Assembly (NCBI GenBank): GCA_902728285.1
Contig: CACVBU010000064.1
Span: 186,001 to 250,000 of the forward strand
Source: Clytia hemisphaerica
Lineage: Eukaryota; Cnidaria; Hydrozoa; Leptothecata; Clytiidae
DNA length: 64,000 nucleotides
Direction: 5' to 3'
Shown in pieces: positions 47,094 to 60,000 of this stretch (positions are counted from its first letter, which is position 1; each line of letters starts with the position of its first letter). The translations under genes and the position numbers were made by a program. Below the pieces are notes generated by a model. It made no database searches. It saw only the letters and a list, made by a program, of their open reading frames with translations, and had not been told where the DNA came from.

Positions 47094-50000
47094 ATGGCTG
47101 AGTCATGGAAGAGAAAGACCAATGGAAGTGTCTTCAAAAATACACTCTACAAGCAATGGGGTATCATCAACACTTGGGACTGTTATTCAGTCTCCAAGGC
47201 TAGTAAGAACTTAATACAACGGTTAAAACGGCACAAAGTATTAGATGACCACACTGGTTGTGTCAACACAGTTTCTTGGAGTGATTCTGGATCTTTGCTT
47301 CTTAGTGGTTCTGACGATTACTCTCTCAACATCTACGATAGCTACAGTACACAATTGGTACATTCCATCAAGTCTGGACATACAGCTAATATCTTTAGTG
47401 CAAAATTTCTACCATGTACTTCAGACACAAAGGTTACTTTATATCTTTCTACTTGAATAATTGAGATAGACAACAACATTGATTTGTCAAACATTTTTGA
47501 TAAGCACTTATTCAAATGCAGAAACATCTTCTTCGTTCTTCTTTCAGCTTCTTTCTCACTGAAAACTGAAAATTTTACCTTCAAATTTATTAAGCTCCTT
47601 TCATTTTATTTTCTTATTCAGATAGTTTCATGTGCTGGAGATGGTATGCTTCAATATAACATCATTGGTACCGAGTATGGTCAGAATCCTTTCAACTGTC
47701 ACTCAGGAACGACTTATGAGGTATCTGATTTTTTGGATACAAACTCATTTCATGTTATTAAATCAAAGAGAAAGCAAGAGTTCAAGACCCAACCTATGAA
47801 GTGTTTATTTGCTCTTTTTTCATTTAGGAAAAAGAATGCTTTTTGATTTCATATTTAAACCAGTTTGGCCCAAAGAAGTAGATTTAGAATAGCATCCGGG
47901 TCATTGCCTAAATTAATGTGAATCGCTGGGAATTTGAATTTTTACTAATTTCAGTCAGGAACCTCTATTTATATTTTATTATAAGGTACTAGTTACACCA
48001 GGTGATCCAAACTCGTTTCTCTCTTGTGGTGAAGATGGTACAGTACGTTTATTTGATCTCAGGACTAAAACTAAATGTAACTGCCAAGAATGCGCAGAGG
48101 TGAGTATTTTTGACTCTGTTTGACTCAAAAAAAATATGGAAAAGGGGTCAGATAATTCGCTTGGTCAACATTTTCCTAGTTTCCTAGACGCTTAAAAATA
48201 GTATGACCAAATTTACTTAAACACGAAGGAAATGAGAATTATAACTTGCGGTTATGGCTGTGAAGACACTTTTACTGGTGATGTCAGCCTAGGGACATAA
48301 TGTCCCTCCAAAAAAACAAGAGTTAAAACATTTTATTCTTAGACATAAAATGAGAAACTATAGCTAATATAGTTAATAGCTTTAACAATCAACTCTCTTT
48401 TTATACCAGGATATTTTGATTGATGCAAAGCATGCAGTGACTTCAGTCAGCATCAACCCGATGCTACCATATCATTTAGCTATTGGATGCAAAGATAGCT
48501 TTGTACGTGTCTTTGACAGGAGAACGTTAGGCACTAGCCTGGATACAAGAAGTGTGAACAGGAATAGAGGCTGGATGCCTGGATTGTTTTGCAAATTCAA
48601 ACCGTCGACTTTCAAACAAGATTCGAATTGTAGAGTCACGTCATTGCAATACAGGTAAGTCGTTGATATTTATTTTAATCAGAACTTTAAAATTTTCTTT
48701 CTTAAAACCTTTTTGTGGGCTTCCGAGGTAGTGCCTTGGAATAATGTCATCTTTCTTTGTCTTCAGTTTGACAGCACAAAAAACTAAAATTCTTCTACCT
48801 TCTTGAGAATTATCATCAAGTTGAAATTGGAATTTTAAGCATTTTTTCTGCATTTCTTTAATTACAGTAATGATGGTAACGACTTATTGGTCAGCTATTG
48901 CAGTGATTATATCTACCTCTTCACTGTCCGTGAAGAATCTTCAAAAGTGGATCAAGTCTCCACAAATCACCAAGAAGAACTAACAGATCCCAGTGAATCA
49001 CTTACTGATAAACTACCACCTGCTAAACGACTTAGACTACGCGGTGATTGGTCAGATACAGGACCCAATGCCAGACCAGATACAGATGAGGAGGATTCAC
49101 CAGAACAAAACATTATGCAGAGAATGTCAGAATTCTTCTCCAGATGGATCGAAGGTGCAATGTCCTCAACCGTGAGGCATGCATCGACTTCAAGTGAAGA
49201 TAGTGATGTAGCCCAGCCCACGCCTGGAAGTAGCATGCCCATACCTGGAGCTAGTATGCCCACACCTGGAAGTAGCATGTCCACACCTGTTGGAAGCCAC
49301 TCGCAATCACACCAGGAAGAAGAATCAGCGATTTCGAATCAACGAGATGAACCTTTTAGCGGGGCACTACCCACTGAAGATGGAGATATCATCAGCCGAA
49401 CCCTTCCATCTTTTCCTGAAGAAGCAAATCCAAATACTCACTTAGGTGAAATAGTTGCAGAGGAACCAATATCAATGGAAAATCCCTCAAATTCTGCAGA
49501 CACCACTAATGGTTCCAAGACCAATACTACAACTGAAACCAGTATCACCCAGGATAAATATACTGAAGGGCCAGATGAGCACACTCCTCTACTAAACAAT
49601 AATCGTCCCTTAGACCTTCCATCATCTTCAAGAGACTATCTTCACCATTCTTATCAGACCACGAATACATCATCTGACATATCAGACTCGGCTGCAAATC
49701 CTCTAGATTCTGCCATTGCTGTAGGTTCTTCAAGTATCTCACCACTATACCCTGATAGTACAACTCTTGATAGATCAACATCTTCAAGCGAACATCACCA
49801 ACAGCCTTGTCATCGTTTCCTTGCAGTTGCTGGTCGTTCAGATTCAACCGACCACGACGAAGAAGAATCACCAACAACACCAGCCTCAGATACTTCAGAA
49901 TCAACATCATCAGCAACTTCATCCCATTCTGAATTACCAACAGACACCACAACCACCTTGGCCACCAACGAATCCGAAGACGAATTTGAACTCGATGAAG

Positions 50001-53000
50001 CTTTTAGAGAGAGATTACGTGATGCATATGCATCGGGTACTAGATACACTATGGAACGTCAGCACGCAGCCTCGAAGATCCAATCTTTTATAAGGATTCA
50101 TAGAGAGAAACAGAAAGAAATTGAGAGAGCGAATGCAAGAAAACCGAATCATATGTACACACCTAAAGAAAAGATTATGTACAGAGGCCATCGCAATGCA
50201 AGAACGATGGTGAGTGCTAGTTTTATTGTGCTCTATATTCTCGACAATTTCCAAAACGCTTTAACCCTATTAGCCCCAAGCTTATTTGACTTTCGTATCC
50301 CCAGGGGGTAGAATCTACCACCCTCGATTATTTTCGATCTAGAAGAGCTATGGTCATAAAATTTGGTACAGATGTTCTCCATCATGATACAATTTTCCAG
50401 GAAGAAAAAAATAATTGATGACGTCATTCAAAAACCGATGACGTCATCACAAAATTTCCACCTGTCGGAAAAAAGCCCAAATATATGGTTTACAAATGTG
50501 TCTATTACAGTCGAACCAATAAAGATATTTAAATTCTGTTTGAAGATTCTGAAAGATAAAAGGCTGTTCTTTAACATAATTGCCGGTTTTACAATTTCCA
50601 TTAAGATTTTTCCTTAAAATCTATGCTTCAAGATTTTTCCTTAAAATCTATGCTGAAGATGAGTGAAATTTTCAAAATTTGATGACGTCATAAATGATGA
50701 TCATTTTCAAAAAAATTCCTTTGACTTTTTAAATTGATATTATCAATGCCTATCACGTGTAAAAATTTGAAAATGATTTAATGAATAGTTTAGAAGTTAT
50801 CAGCACTTTAAAATTTTGAGTTTTAAGCGATTTTAACTGGGTTTTATGTCAAGTTTCACAATAAAGTCATAAAACCTGATCTGGACAACCTATGACCCTT
50901 AAATTTTGCACAAGTACTCTGGTTAACGGATGACACTTTTTTCATGGTTGTTAAAAGTGATGGCAGAGTTAACGGGCTACGTTGTTAGATGTACATTTTG
51001 ATTAACTTTGGAATTTAAAAGAAAGAGAGGGGAAACAGTCAAACCCATTTTCAAAATGTAATTTATACAATTAGATCGTGCAATTATGAAATGTAGTTTC
51101 AAATTTTGGTCTTTGCCTTCAATTTATTTTTAAAAGATTTTTAAAACTTTTATAATTACGCACGGAGCGAGCGTTAGCGAGCGGAGTGCGACTCTTTTGG
51201 CAAACGCATGCGCGTAAGCAAAATTTACAAAATTTCAATGATATGCGGGCCCTAAAAATGGAAATTCACCTTTTTTTTCGTCTAGCCGCTATTCCGCCGT
51301 GTTTAGCCTCTGGATGGTTCAACTTTGAAAATTTCGTGAAAATTAGCGTTTTTTAAGAAGAAGTCGTTGCAGTGTCAATCTTTCGGAAATTTAAAAACCC
51401 AATTTCCCGTGGAAAAAATTGACGTTTTTTGTTTTTTTGGGACCCTTGGGGCATAAGGTACCTCTTGACCGCAAAAATTTCAAAATTCGCGAATTGACCG
51501 TTGACAGCATTAGGGGTAAAGGGGACCCACTGACGTCACGGGTTTGGGAAAAACTTCAAAATGCGATATCTTCAGTTTGAAGAAGAGTGGAGAGGTCGTT
51601 GACCCCTCATTTTATCGGGAATTTTATGGGGAATGAGATGGGAGGGTTTATAAGGCTTGAGTAGGACTTTCAAATTTGGCTGAATTTTTAGCCATTTTCA
51701 GCTGATGACGTCATCAAAACAAAAAAAATGCGATAACTCGAGATTGGAAAGGAATTGGGAGGTCGTTGACCCCTCATTCTATCGGGAATTTTATGGGGAA
51801 TGAGATGGGAAGGTTTATAAGGCTTGATTACGATTTTCAAATTTGGCTAAATCTTTAGCCATTTTCAGTTGATGACGTCATCAAAACAAAAAATGTGATA
51901 ACTCGAGATTGGAAAGGAGTTTGGAAATGGCTAAACCCTCTTTGGATCGGGAAATTTATCGAGAATGCAACGAGAGAGGGGTGTTATGAGGCCTTAGGGC
52001 GACTTTAAATAAAAATTGGTTAACATTTGGATAAGCAGCGTGAGAAAATCAAAACAAAGCAGCCGAAAAGAACTGAACTCTCGGAATAAATAATGGAAAA
52101 ACATAAAAAAACTATTTTTTGATGAGCTCTTATTCCATTCTTTCCAAAAAGTCAGTGAAATTAAAACTGATGAAATATACAGAAATTATTACAAAACTAC
52201 TCGACACACACGTGACACGACCCAAAGCAAATAAATTCAGCTTTCGGCATTTTCGTTCGTTTTATCGGGAAAACCAAACAGTTCTTTTCATCAATGTATG
52301 CATAAAAACTTGAAATTCTTTAATACTTGTCAAGAATATATTTTCCATAACAAAACCAGGGAAATGTCTTTGATTAAACCAGGTGTAACGAGGGATTTTT
52401 GTAAAAAATCTCTCGTGTCTCTCCCAATCTTCCACAAAACTGTGTCTTTCTTTTGACTTTTTACCATCAATTCTTCAACAATCAACATTTCTTACTTCGA
52501 AAATTCGACACGTTTACAGCTTGACGATAATTAAAAGTTCGCCCCAATTAGTTTTTGTTGTAAAAATGTTGTTTCAGACCATTCATAGCTTAAACCAGCA
52601 TGCATTTTCTCATCTATGCATTGAAACAGAAACATCGAAAAGTGTTATCAATCTGATAGAGAAACGCAATAATGAAGAATTTCTTCTCAATCGAAAAAAT
52701 ATAATACATCTTCTTTTTCTGTGTATAGTAATGTATAACCCTTTCACATCTCTGAAAAAGCTGCTGCATTTATTTTGAAGCTTAGGGATCGAAAAATTTT
52801 TCTTTACTTTGATGTTTATATCTTCGGCGGGAACTTGTCGAATTTTTTTGTTCGAATCTAACAAGATTTTCGAACAAAAACATTCGAAATTATAGAGACC
52901 CGGGATTCCCGAGTTATTTTTTTCCGAGTTACGAAAAAACTGAGTTATCCCGAGCGATGACGTCATTTTTGGAATAAAGTGACGTCATTTTACATTTTAT

Positions 53001-55330
53001 AACTCGGTTTATTTTGCTTCCTTTAACTTTCCAAGTTATTTTTCATTTTGTAACTCGGGATTTTTGCTTCCTTTAGCTTTCGAGCTATTTTTTATTTTTT
53101 AACTCGGGAAATTGTGCTTCCTTTAACTATCCGAGTTATTTTTCCTTTTTCAACTCGGGAATTTTTGCTTCCATTTAACTTTCTGTAAGTAGATTTACGT
53201 TACACTGATTGGCCTCATAAAAAGGCTCGACTCGTAAAATATTTCTCGTATTGCACTCAAAGTTTTAGGGCCAAAGCAAATAACGTCATCGTCACAAGAT
53301 TCGCAGTATTTTGAGTTTTGATCCGTTTTAAGTTGTAATTTTTAGATTTATGGAATTTTAGATTTTCGTTCGGAATTTCTTTGTGATTTGGGATTTTCGG
53401 GAAAAAAGTACGATATTCTTTTGAGCAGCGGATTGATAGCCTCCACCTATTCTTATATAACTAGTGGGCTCTAAAGAATCCCTTTCGCTTTGCGAACACG
53501 AGACTCGTTCTCCGTGCGTAACCCCTTTTACGATTGATTTTTACTGAAACATTTCTCTTCTTGTTTGATATTTTCAGATCAAAGAGGCAAACTTTTGGGG
53601 TGATGATTTCGTACTTAGCGGTAGTGATTGCGGCCGCGTGTTTATTTGGGACCGACATACAGCTGAACTTGTAATGCTATTAGAGGGTGATCGGCACGTG
53701 GTCAATTGTGTACAGCCACACCCCTTTGATCCTGGTATGTTGTCATATTTATACTTGCTGCCACGTTGCGGAATATTTCAAGGTTTTAGCTCCCCTAGTA
53801 ATTAAGTTAAGACTTTGAAGCCAATCGTAGCATCAAGGTAGAACAACCGGCTACAGTGTGCAAACTTCCTATTAATATTTTAAACCCATTAAATTTTTTG
53901 AGTACTTCCACATTCTGGAAGCTTTACCAAATATCTTTTTCGAATCAACAGAGATGATTTGAGTGATGAAAACAAGTTCAATTCAATACTGAAAGTTTCA
54001 TATAAGTTTTTATAATATTTTTTGTATTTGCATTGTCTAATATTAGACCATAAGTCCCCATGAAATGGAATAATACCTTTTTTGTTTGGAAAGTTCCAGC
54101 TCCCAGCTATTTCAAGAAAAAAAAAATTTTATATTTCAGTTCTTGCTACCAGTGGCATAGACCACGATATCAAGATCTGGGCTCCTCTCGCGGAAAAACC
54201 TGCCACACTGGATCATGCCGAAGATGTGAGTCCTTTTACATTTGATGGCTTTCAATAATTCTTGATTGACTCAGATATTAGATCAGGAAAACTTAGGTTT
54301 CCTTTGGTTTTCATAAACCAATTATATACTCTAATGTTAGCTATGTTTTATCCAATTATTTTTAGCCTGAATCGTTCCTAGAAAAATTTATCGTTCGAGG
54401 ATTAAGCACAATCCTAAAGTTATCTTTGTCCTGAAATACCTTCCCACGAGCTTATACAGTCTCTCTCTCTGTATTATAGATCATGAAACGAAACGAGCGT
54501 ATGTTGGAGGATTCAAGAGATACCATCACTGTCCCTGCTGCTTTCGTTTTGAGAATGTTCGCCTCACTCGGCAGTATTAGAAGAAGTAAGTCGATATCGT
54601 TTCCTCTTTAACTGAGATGCGTCTTTCAAAAAAGAATATTAATTTCCCGGTTATGAAGTGAATTCAAGTGAATAAGGAACCTGGTGGAACATGTAATTTA
54701 CTTCGGTTTTACATTTGCACCCCTCACATGGCACATCCAGTTTGCAGAGTATGGCAATGCTGCACTCGAGGAAAAATTCGGAAATACCAAGTTCCGCACT
54801 GGAAGAACGCACCTGATAAATTTTGGTCCGGACAAGGTGCACCTATTCCTCTGAAATTCGCCCAGAAAGGCAAAAAATTGCTAAAATTAGCTGCACTTGA
54901 GGAAAAAATAGCTGAACTCTGCACTTGAGGTTAAAAAACTGTCCGAACTTACACCTGAAAACCTCAAATTTTGCACCTTTTACCACCTTCGACTTTTTCA
55001 GAGTTGTGCAATCGAGATCTCGAGCAAATGTGCCACACTCTGCAAACTGACTCACATCTACCTTACATCTACCTGCTTTCTACAATTATGTTTTCATATT
55101 TTCATTTTTGTTGTGACTTTTTTATTTGACCTTGATAGGCTTTAATGACGGAAGGGATGGGACAAAGTTCCTTCTTATTTCCCATCGTACATTCTGGTAA
55201 TAATAATTCTACACTTGTGATGATGAAATGAAATAAACTGTGAAAGTGTAAATATGTAATTTTTTTTCTTTCTTCAGATCGCAGGCGTATGACGGAGGAA
55301 GACCACGAAGAAGACCAATCGAGTGATTGA
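47094..55330 (+). CDS. DCAF6: DDB1- and CUL4-associated factor 6 (WD40 and IQ-motif protein), nine exons
   Basis: Exons 47094-47432, 47622-47720, 47986-48099, 48410-48654, 48868-50209, 53578-53734, 54140-54225, 54480-54585 and 55278-55330 join in frame to 846 residues (human about 860). DCAF6 (also NRIP) is a substrate receptor of CUL4-DDB1 ubiquitin ligases and a nuclear-receptor cofactor. N-terminal WD40 repeats are visible ([56 protein letters not shown]). The FDLR and FDRR endings are the D-x-R boxes used to bind DDB1. [13 protein letters not shown] is a family hallmark. It is followed by a 330-residue acidic Ser/Thr-rich linker, then an IQ motif (about residues 665-680, [13 protein letters not shown]). 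Two further WD40 repeats follow ([48 protein letters not shown]). The 3.4-kb intron 5 is repeat-rich. Confidence in exons is high. Confidence 0.95.
50265..50922. mobile_element. TTAA-flanked MITE, CCCTATTAGCCCC family, copy 2 (inverted), in DCAF6 intron 5
   Basis: Reverse complement of 42850-43594. TTAA at 50261-50264 precedes CCCTATTAGCCCC. The other side stops about 105 bp short of the family end, at a sequence reading GGTTAACGG. This is either truncation or a deletion that left the last bases (TTAACC). Confidence 0.75.
51531..52033. repeat. Tandem repeat of about 168 bp with CRE-like palindrome in each unit
   Basis: Units at about 51550-51719, 51720-51887 and 51888-52033 (the last diverged) share GACCCCTCATT, ATCGGGAATTTTATGGGGAA and GCCATTTTCAG. 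TGACGTCA occurs at 51531, 51706 and 51873; the last two are inside the 12-base palindrome GATGACGTCATC. Located in DCAF6 intron 5. Confidence 0.75.
53001..53187. repeat. 51-bp tandem repeat, four units, in DCAF6 intron 5
   Basis: AACTCGG begins units at 53001, 53052, 53101 and 53153, each followed by TTTTTGCTTCCTTTAACTTT and then CCGAGTTATTTTT or a variant. AACTCGG and CCGAGTT can pair, so every unit can form a hairpin. Degenerate pieces extend left to about 52910. Confidence 0.75.
54620..55060. repeat. Short internal repeats in DCAF6 intron 8
   Basis: Variants of CTGCACTTGAGGAAAAAAT occur near 54761, 54891 and 54919. Frames here are open for 60-85 codons but show no domain and contradict the spliced DCAF6 frame. 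Confidence 0.35.
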
Positions 55331-55396
55331 ATGGAATAGTGATCGATTGAATGAACGAATGAATGAATGAATAGTTTTGAGTGAAAAAAATGAAAG

Positions 55397-55402
55397 AATA
55401 AA
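55397..55402 (+). promoter_or_regulatory. Candidate DCAF6 poly(A) signal
   Basis: AATAAA, 67 bases after the DCAF6 stop codon, directly following a GAATGAATGAAT stretch. Confidence 0.5.
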
Positions 55403-56251
55403 ATATGAAAATGTTTGAATAAGTGGAAAGAGTGGAAAAACATACCGCTTAACCTATGAAAAGAGAGAAAACTAAGATTGATTTCAACAACACTCGTAAT
55501 TGGGACCCAAGTGTTTACCAAAAGATTGAAATATGCACTATACTTGTGTGGTTTTTGCTAAGAACAAATTGAGAATGAAGTTACGTGTAAATCATAGTAG
55601 TTTGACAGATTTTTTAGCCTTTATTATTCTAATTAGAAAACAATCATCGATTCAATAATTCAGGAAGGTTCTACTAAGAAATAAGATTTTAAGATATTTA
55701 CTAAATTTTATCTATATATCTCAAAATAGCCCTCGAAATTTGTCTGTTTAAATAAGAAGGTATTTAGTAGCTTTTTCTTAGAACGGCATAAGTTTCTACC
55801 AGCTAACTTTTAAGCAAGAATTTGTATTATAATGTTGATTGTTATGTTCTTTTTTGTAAATAAACATTATCATTAGCCCTTTAATTTGCTAAAGGAATAA
55901 AGTCAAATTATTAAAACTCGAAAAATAATGATAAGTTACTTTTCTATTTGTTTATAAAAGTGACTTTTCACCATCAGTGACGATGTCCTATAAATAGTGC
56001 CAAATCTCGAATACTTTTCGATTTCGAAATTTTGCTATTTGGGACGAGAGAAAAAATCTTTGGACTGAAATTATATTGGTTGTCGAACGTAAATTTGAAT
56101 TTGATGAACCTTCTTACCTTTCAATTTGAAGTTTTTACATTTTTAACTTTTTTATGATTTTGTTTGGTCCAATTTGAGTTACCCCTGCCTTATTCAAGAT
56201 CGCAAAAAATCGAACAAAAGATTTCAGTACGAATTCCATCTCGTAAACGCT
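55403..56251. other. Intergenic spacer DCAF6-PAAF1, left part
   Basis: No gene or bounded repeat seen. Confidence 0.4.
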
Positions 56252-56255
56252 TTAA

Positions 56256-56964
56256 GGGCTCTGGATATACCAAATTTTTGTGAAAAATCAATTTCAGAAT
56301 TGAAGATAAAACCTTATGTTTTCGCTTCTTTGACATGTTTAAGAACAAACTGCTTTTGAAAAAATGAATTTAAGTAATTACATCATGAGTAATTAAGGAA
56401 TAAGTGTGACATGGACCTTAATAAAACGTCATAACGACGCTATTCATATACTTTTCACAAAAAAAGCCTAATCTCCTTGGGGAAATCATTTTATTGTTTC
56501 AAACTTTTTTTAAGTTAATGAAAAATAATTTCTTTATTCAGATTTTTTCGGAAAACTTTCTATTTGGCTACATCCCAAGTTATAGCTGTTTTCGTATGGA
56601 AATTTAGTGGAGAAAATTGCCAAAAATGAGGTTTTTTGGAGATTTTAAAGGGAAGATACTTCCACAAAAATTTTCCGAAATTGTATTTTTAGATACTAAA
56701 TAGATACATCACCTGAACCAAAAAAAATTCGAAAATGTTTGATTTTTACCGAGATTAGGGCTTTGAAAGGTGAAATACTCTTCTTCGAAAAACTCTTCGT
56801 TTTCTTCTTCATTTAATTTTTTCGTTTCAATTTTTCGATTTTTAAATTCTAAAAAGGTAGGTTTAACAGGACATATAAATAAAGTTATACATTAATCTTT
56901 TTAAAATGCAGAGATTGCCATTTAAGTTGGTGTAAAATCGAAAAATTGGGTATATCCAGAGCCC
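56256..56964. mobile_element. TTAA-flanked MITE, GGGCTCTGGATATA family
   Basis: TTAA at 56252-56255 and 56965-56968. The ends GGGCTCTGGATATACC and GGGTATATCCAGAGCCC give inverted repeats of about 25 bp. The body is AT-rich and non-coding. It ends 94 bp before the PAAF1 start codon. Confidence 0.8.
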
Positions 56965-57057
56965 TTAAGTTTGCAGTGGAAATCAGAATCTGTAATTTTA
57001 TAATTTCAGCAAAATATTAAAGTATGGTTACTATAGAAACAGAAATAATGAATAAAG

Positions 57058-60000
57058 ATGGTCAAGATGGCAGGTGTTGAAATATCCCATCCACATATAT
57101 CAGTTCAATATGATTGGCAATCAATATTAAGGTTAGTATTTTTTCTTAGCGTAGAGATCAGAAACTTCTTTTACTTTTCGATTTTTGTTATAATTTCTCT
57201 GGTAACATTTGATGAGGTCAAGATTATAACGCTTGTAAATTTATCGAATTTTTGTCGACAAAATGTCTCTATCCATCACAACTTTTATTATATATCTTTC
57301 AGAAATACCAATGAAAAAGCTTGGGTTGTTTGTTCTCAGGAGGGTATGATTTTTAGCCTTCACATTTTATCTTCACATTTTCACAACGAACGTATTTTTT
57401 CCTTTACGTTAAGATAATTAAAAATTTTTTTTTTTGAAATTTCTTTTTGAAACTTACAATTTCAAGGTAACAAACTGTCATTTTAACGACCGTGATATAC
57501 ATTGAAAAGTGAAACAAAATGTGAGCATACTTTTTTCTACATCACACTTCAAACCTAACAGTTTGAAATTCAATGGAAGACATTATAAATAGATCTGATT
57601 GAAAATCGCTAAATTTCTTCGCCGACTTTCTGAGGTCATTTTGTGAAATTTTGACCTGAAATTATGATTGGAATTATAATATTTGAGGATTTATCTAAGC
57701 AAAAATTTGTTAACGTACCATTTACTACCGATCCCAGAGGACTATATACTGTATTGTGAATGCCAATCATAAACTGTCGAGGAGATGCGACACCAGTTTC
57801 AAAAATGACTTCTATTTTCATCTAGGTTCTCCTAACATCTACAGCGATGTCATTTGTAAGAAACACACGCAAGATGTGAAAGTGAAAACTCTTGATGTCT
57901 CCACTAACGGAGTTCATGCTGAAATTCTAAATGGCGTAAGTTTAAAGATAGGTACATAGATTTTTTAGCAAGAAAATTAAGAGTGATATCGTTTGCTTAC
58001 TCATCAATTTTAATTTGCAAGCTGACACGGATGGGAGCAACATTGGTCAGAAAGCAATTTTTTGTTCAATCCTGATATCCCGTCTTGATATGAGGCATGG
58101 GTCTGATATGAAACGGACACACTTATGTAAAAATAAAACCTTTAAAACATTCTGTTGATAATACTCCCCCAATTAATTCTCTTATGGAATATCGATAATT
58201 TGATAATTTTGGAAATAAGCATTTAGTATGGCAATCCACTCGATGATCAACGCAGCCAGTGTTACTCTTGCAATTTAAAAATCAGTTTACGCAGGTTTGC
58301 GAAGTCTCTGTACCACAGTGCCGAGGGTAACACATATGTCACTCAATCTCAATGAAAATTACATTGTTCTGAAATTTTGGTTAAAATCTATCTCAAAATT
58401 CCAAGGATAGGAAATACCAGATGCTCACCTGAAATTTTACCAATTCTTTTTTTACTTTCAGAACAATTTGAAATTGAACTATAAAACAACGACTAGTCAT
58501 ATGATCTCGCCCAAAGCTTCTTTCAAAGATATTCATCTCAAAGCGGTAATTATTATTTCTTTATCTTCTCTTTCCTTTATACATCGTGACTTTTGAGCGA
58601 TTTTTTAAATGTGATTTCTAGCCATCATTATAACCCAGAAAAAAACAAAACTGACATACTGCATATACTTCGAGTAAACGCCCCGTGCGTTTTTTTGGTT
58701 TTAACTGGGGGCGTTTATTCGAAAGAATAAATGGCTGTGTACATGAAATAATTTATAACCAAACTCACTTTCATAAAGTGAATGGGATCCTGTATCTTTG
58801 TCTTTTCATTAGTATAATTCGAGTCAATTTGAGTGCCAAGGATGTAGAAACATGATCAAAATCAGTTCTAATAATAAACGAATACAATTTTAGTCATGTA
58901 TCCAAGTTTTCCTTCATATAATACTTCTTACAGCTACTTGTTTCAAATAAACGCCTATCCTAGAGGTAATGTCTAGATTGCATTGATACCGTATTACTTC
59001 GAATATACGCCCCCTTCTTTTAAACGCTAGAGGAGAGGCGTTTATTTGAGGAGAGTGGGTAGTTTATTTAGAATTTCTTCAAAGGGGGCGTTTATTCGAA
59101 GGAATGGGCGTTTATTCGTTTATTAGCATAAACTACTATACTTCTGGTTTGTTTTTCAGATTCGTTCAATGAATATTTCTCCTGGTGGAAGTCTTGGTGT
59201 GTCATCCAGTGAAGATGGAGCCTTATATGTCTGGCAAACTGAAGACGGAAAGCTAAGGGTAAAATCATCTCAATAATTTAAATTTTTGTTACTTATGACT
59301 GAATTTAAATGTCGTGGTGGATCTCAAAGGGTTGTTTGTTCTTCTTTAAATGGTGAAGTTGAGAAATGGTTCTTATGTTAATTATATTTTCTCAAATTAC
59401 TGACCATTGGATTTTTTTAATGGAAATGCATATTATATAAACTATTGTACCCGAAACGTCAGAACTCTTGTTACTTCAGCGCACGCTTGACGGACACGTC
59501 AGCGAGGTGACACACTGTAGATTCTTCCCGTCTGGTATGGTCGTTTTAAGCGGTGGAGTTGACATGAGGTTAAAAATATGGTCAGTTGAAGATGGTTCGT
59601 GCCCTGTTACTCTTGTTGGTCACAAAGCAGGTAACGGATTGCGACTTTCCATTAATAAACTGTATTGGAATCTTTGCATATGCTCTGTTTATAGGTTTTT
59701 GAATACTTATCAATTGTTATACGATATCCGTTATTATCAAACAAAATCGTTCTCATGAAACACTGTTCTGTTCTTTATATTGTATCAGAAATAGATAAGC
59801 AGCTTTGATTGAGTACTTCACTGGGCAAAGATGTAAACTTTTTGATACCATTTCTCAACTTTAAAGTACAACTACATAAATTATTTATAAATTAGGTAGC
59901 ATTTGAAATTATAAAACAATTTTTCTTTTTTAGCCATAACTGCCACAGCGATTATTGATCGTGGACGAAACGTTATTTGTAAGTTAATAGATCTTTAAAG

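Noticed and set aside
48967..49952. Minus-strand ORFs inside the long DCAF6 exon
   Set aside because: Antisense shadows of the Ser/Thr-rich linker; no domain recognised.
54668..54928. 86-codon ORF in DCAF6 intron 8 as an alternative exon
   Set aside because: It has no splice-compatible frame with the DCAF6 exons on both sides, and its sequence is made of short repeats.
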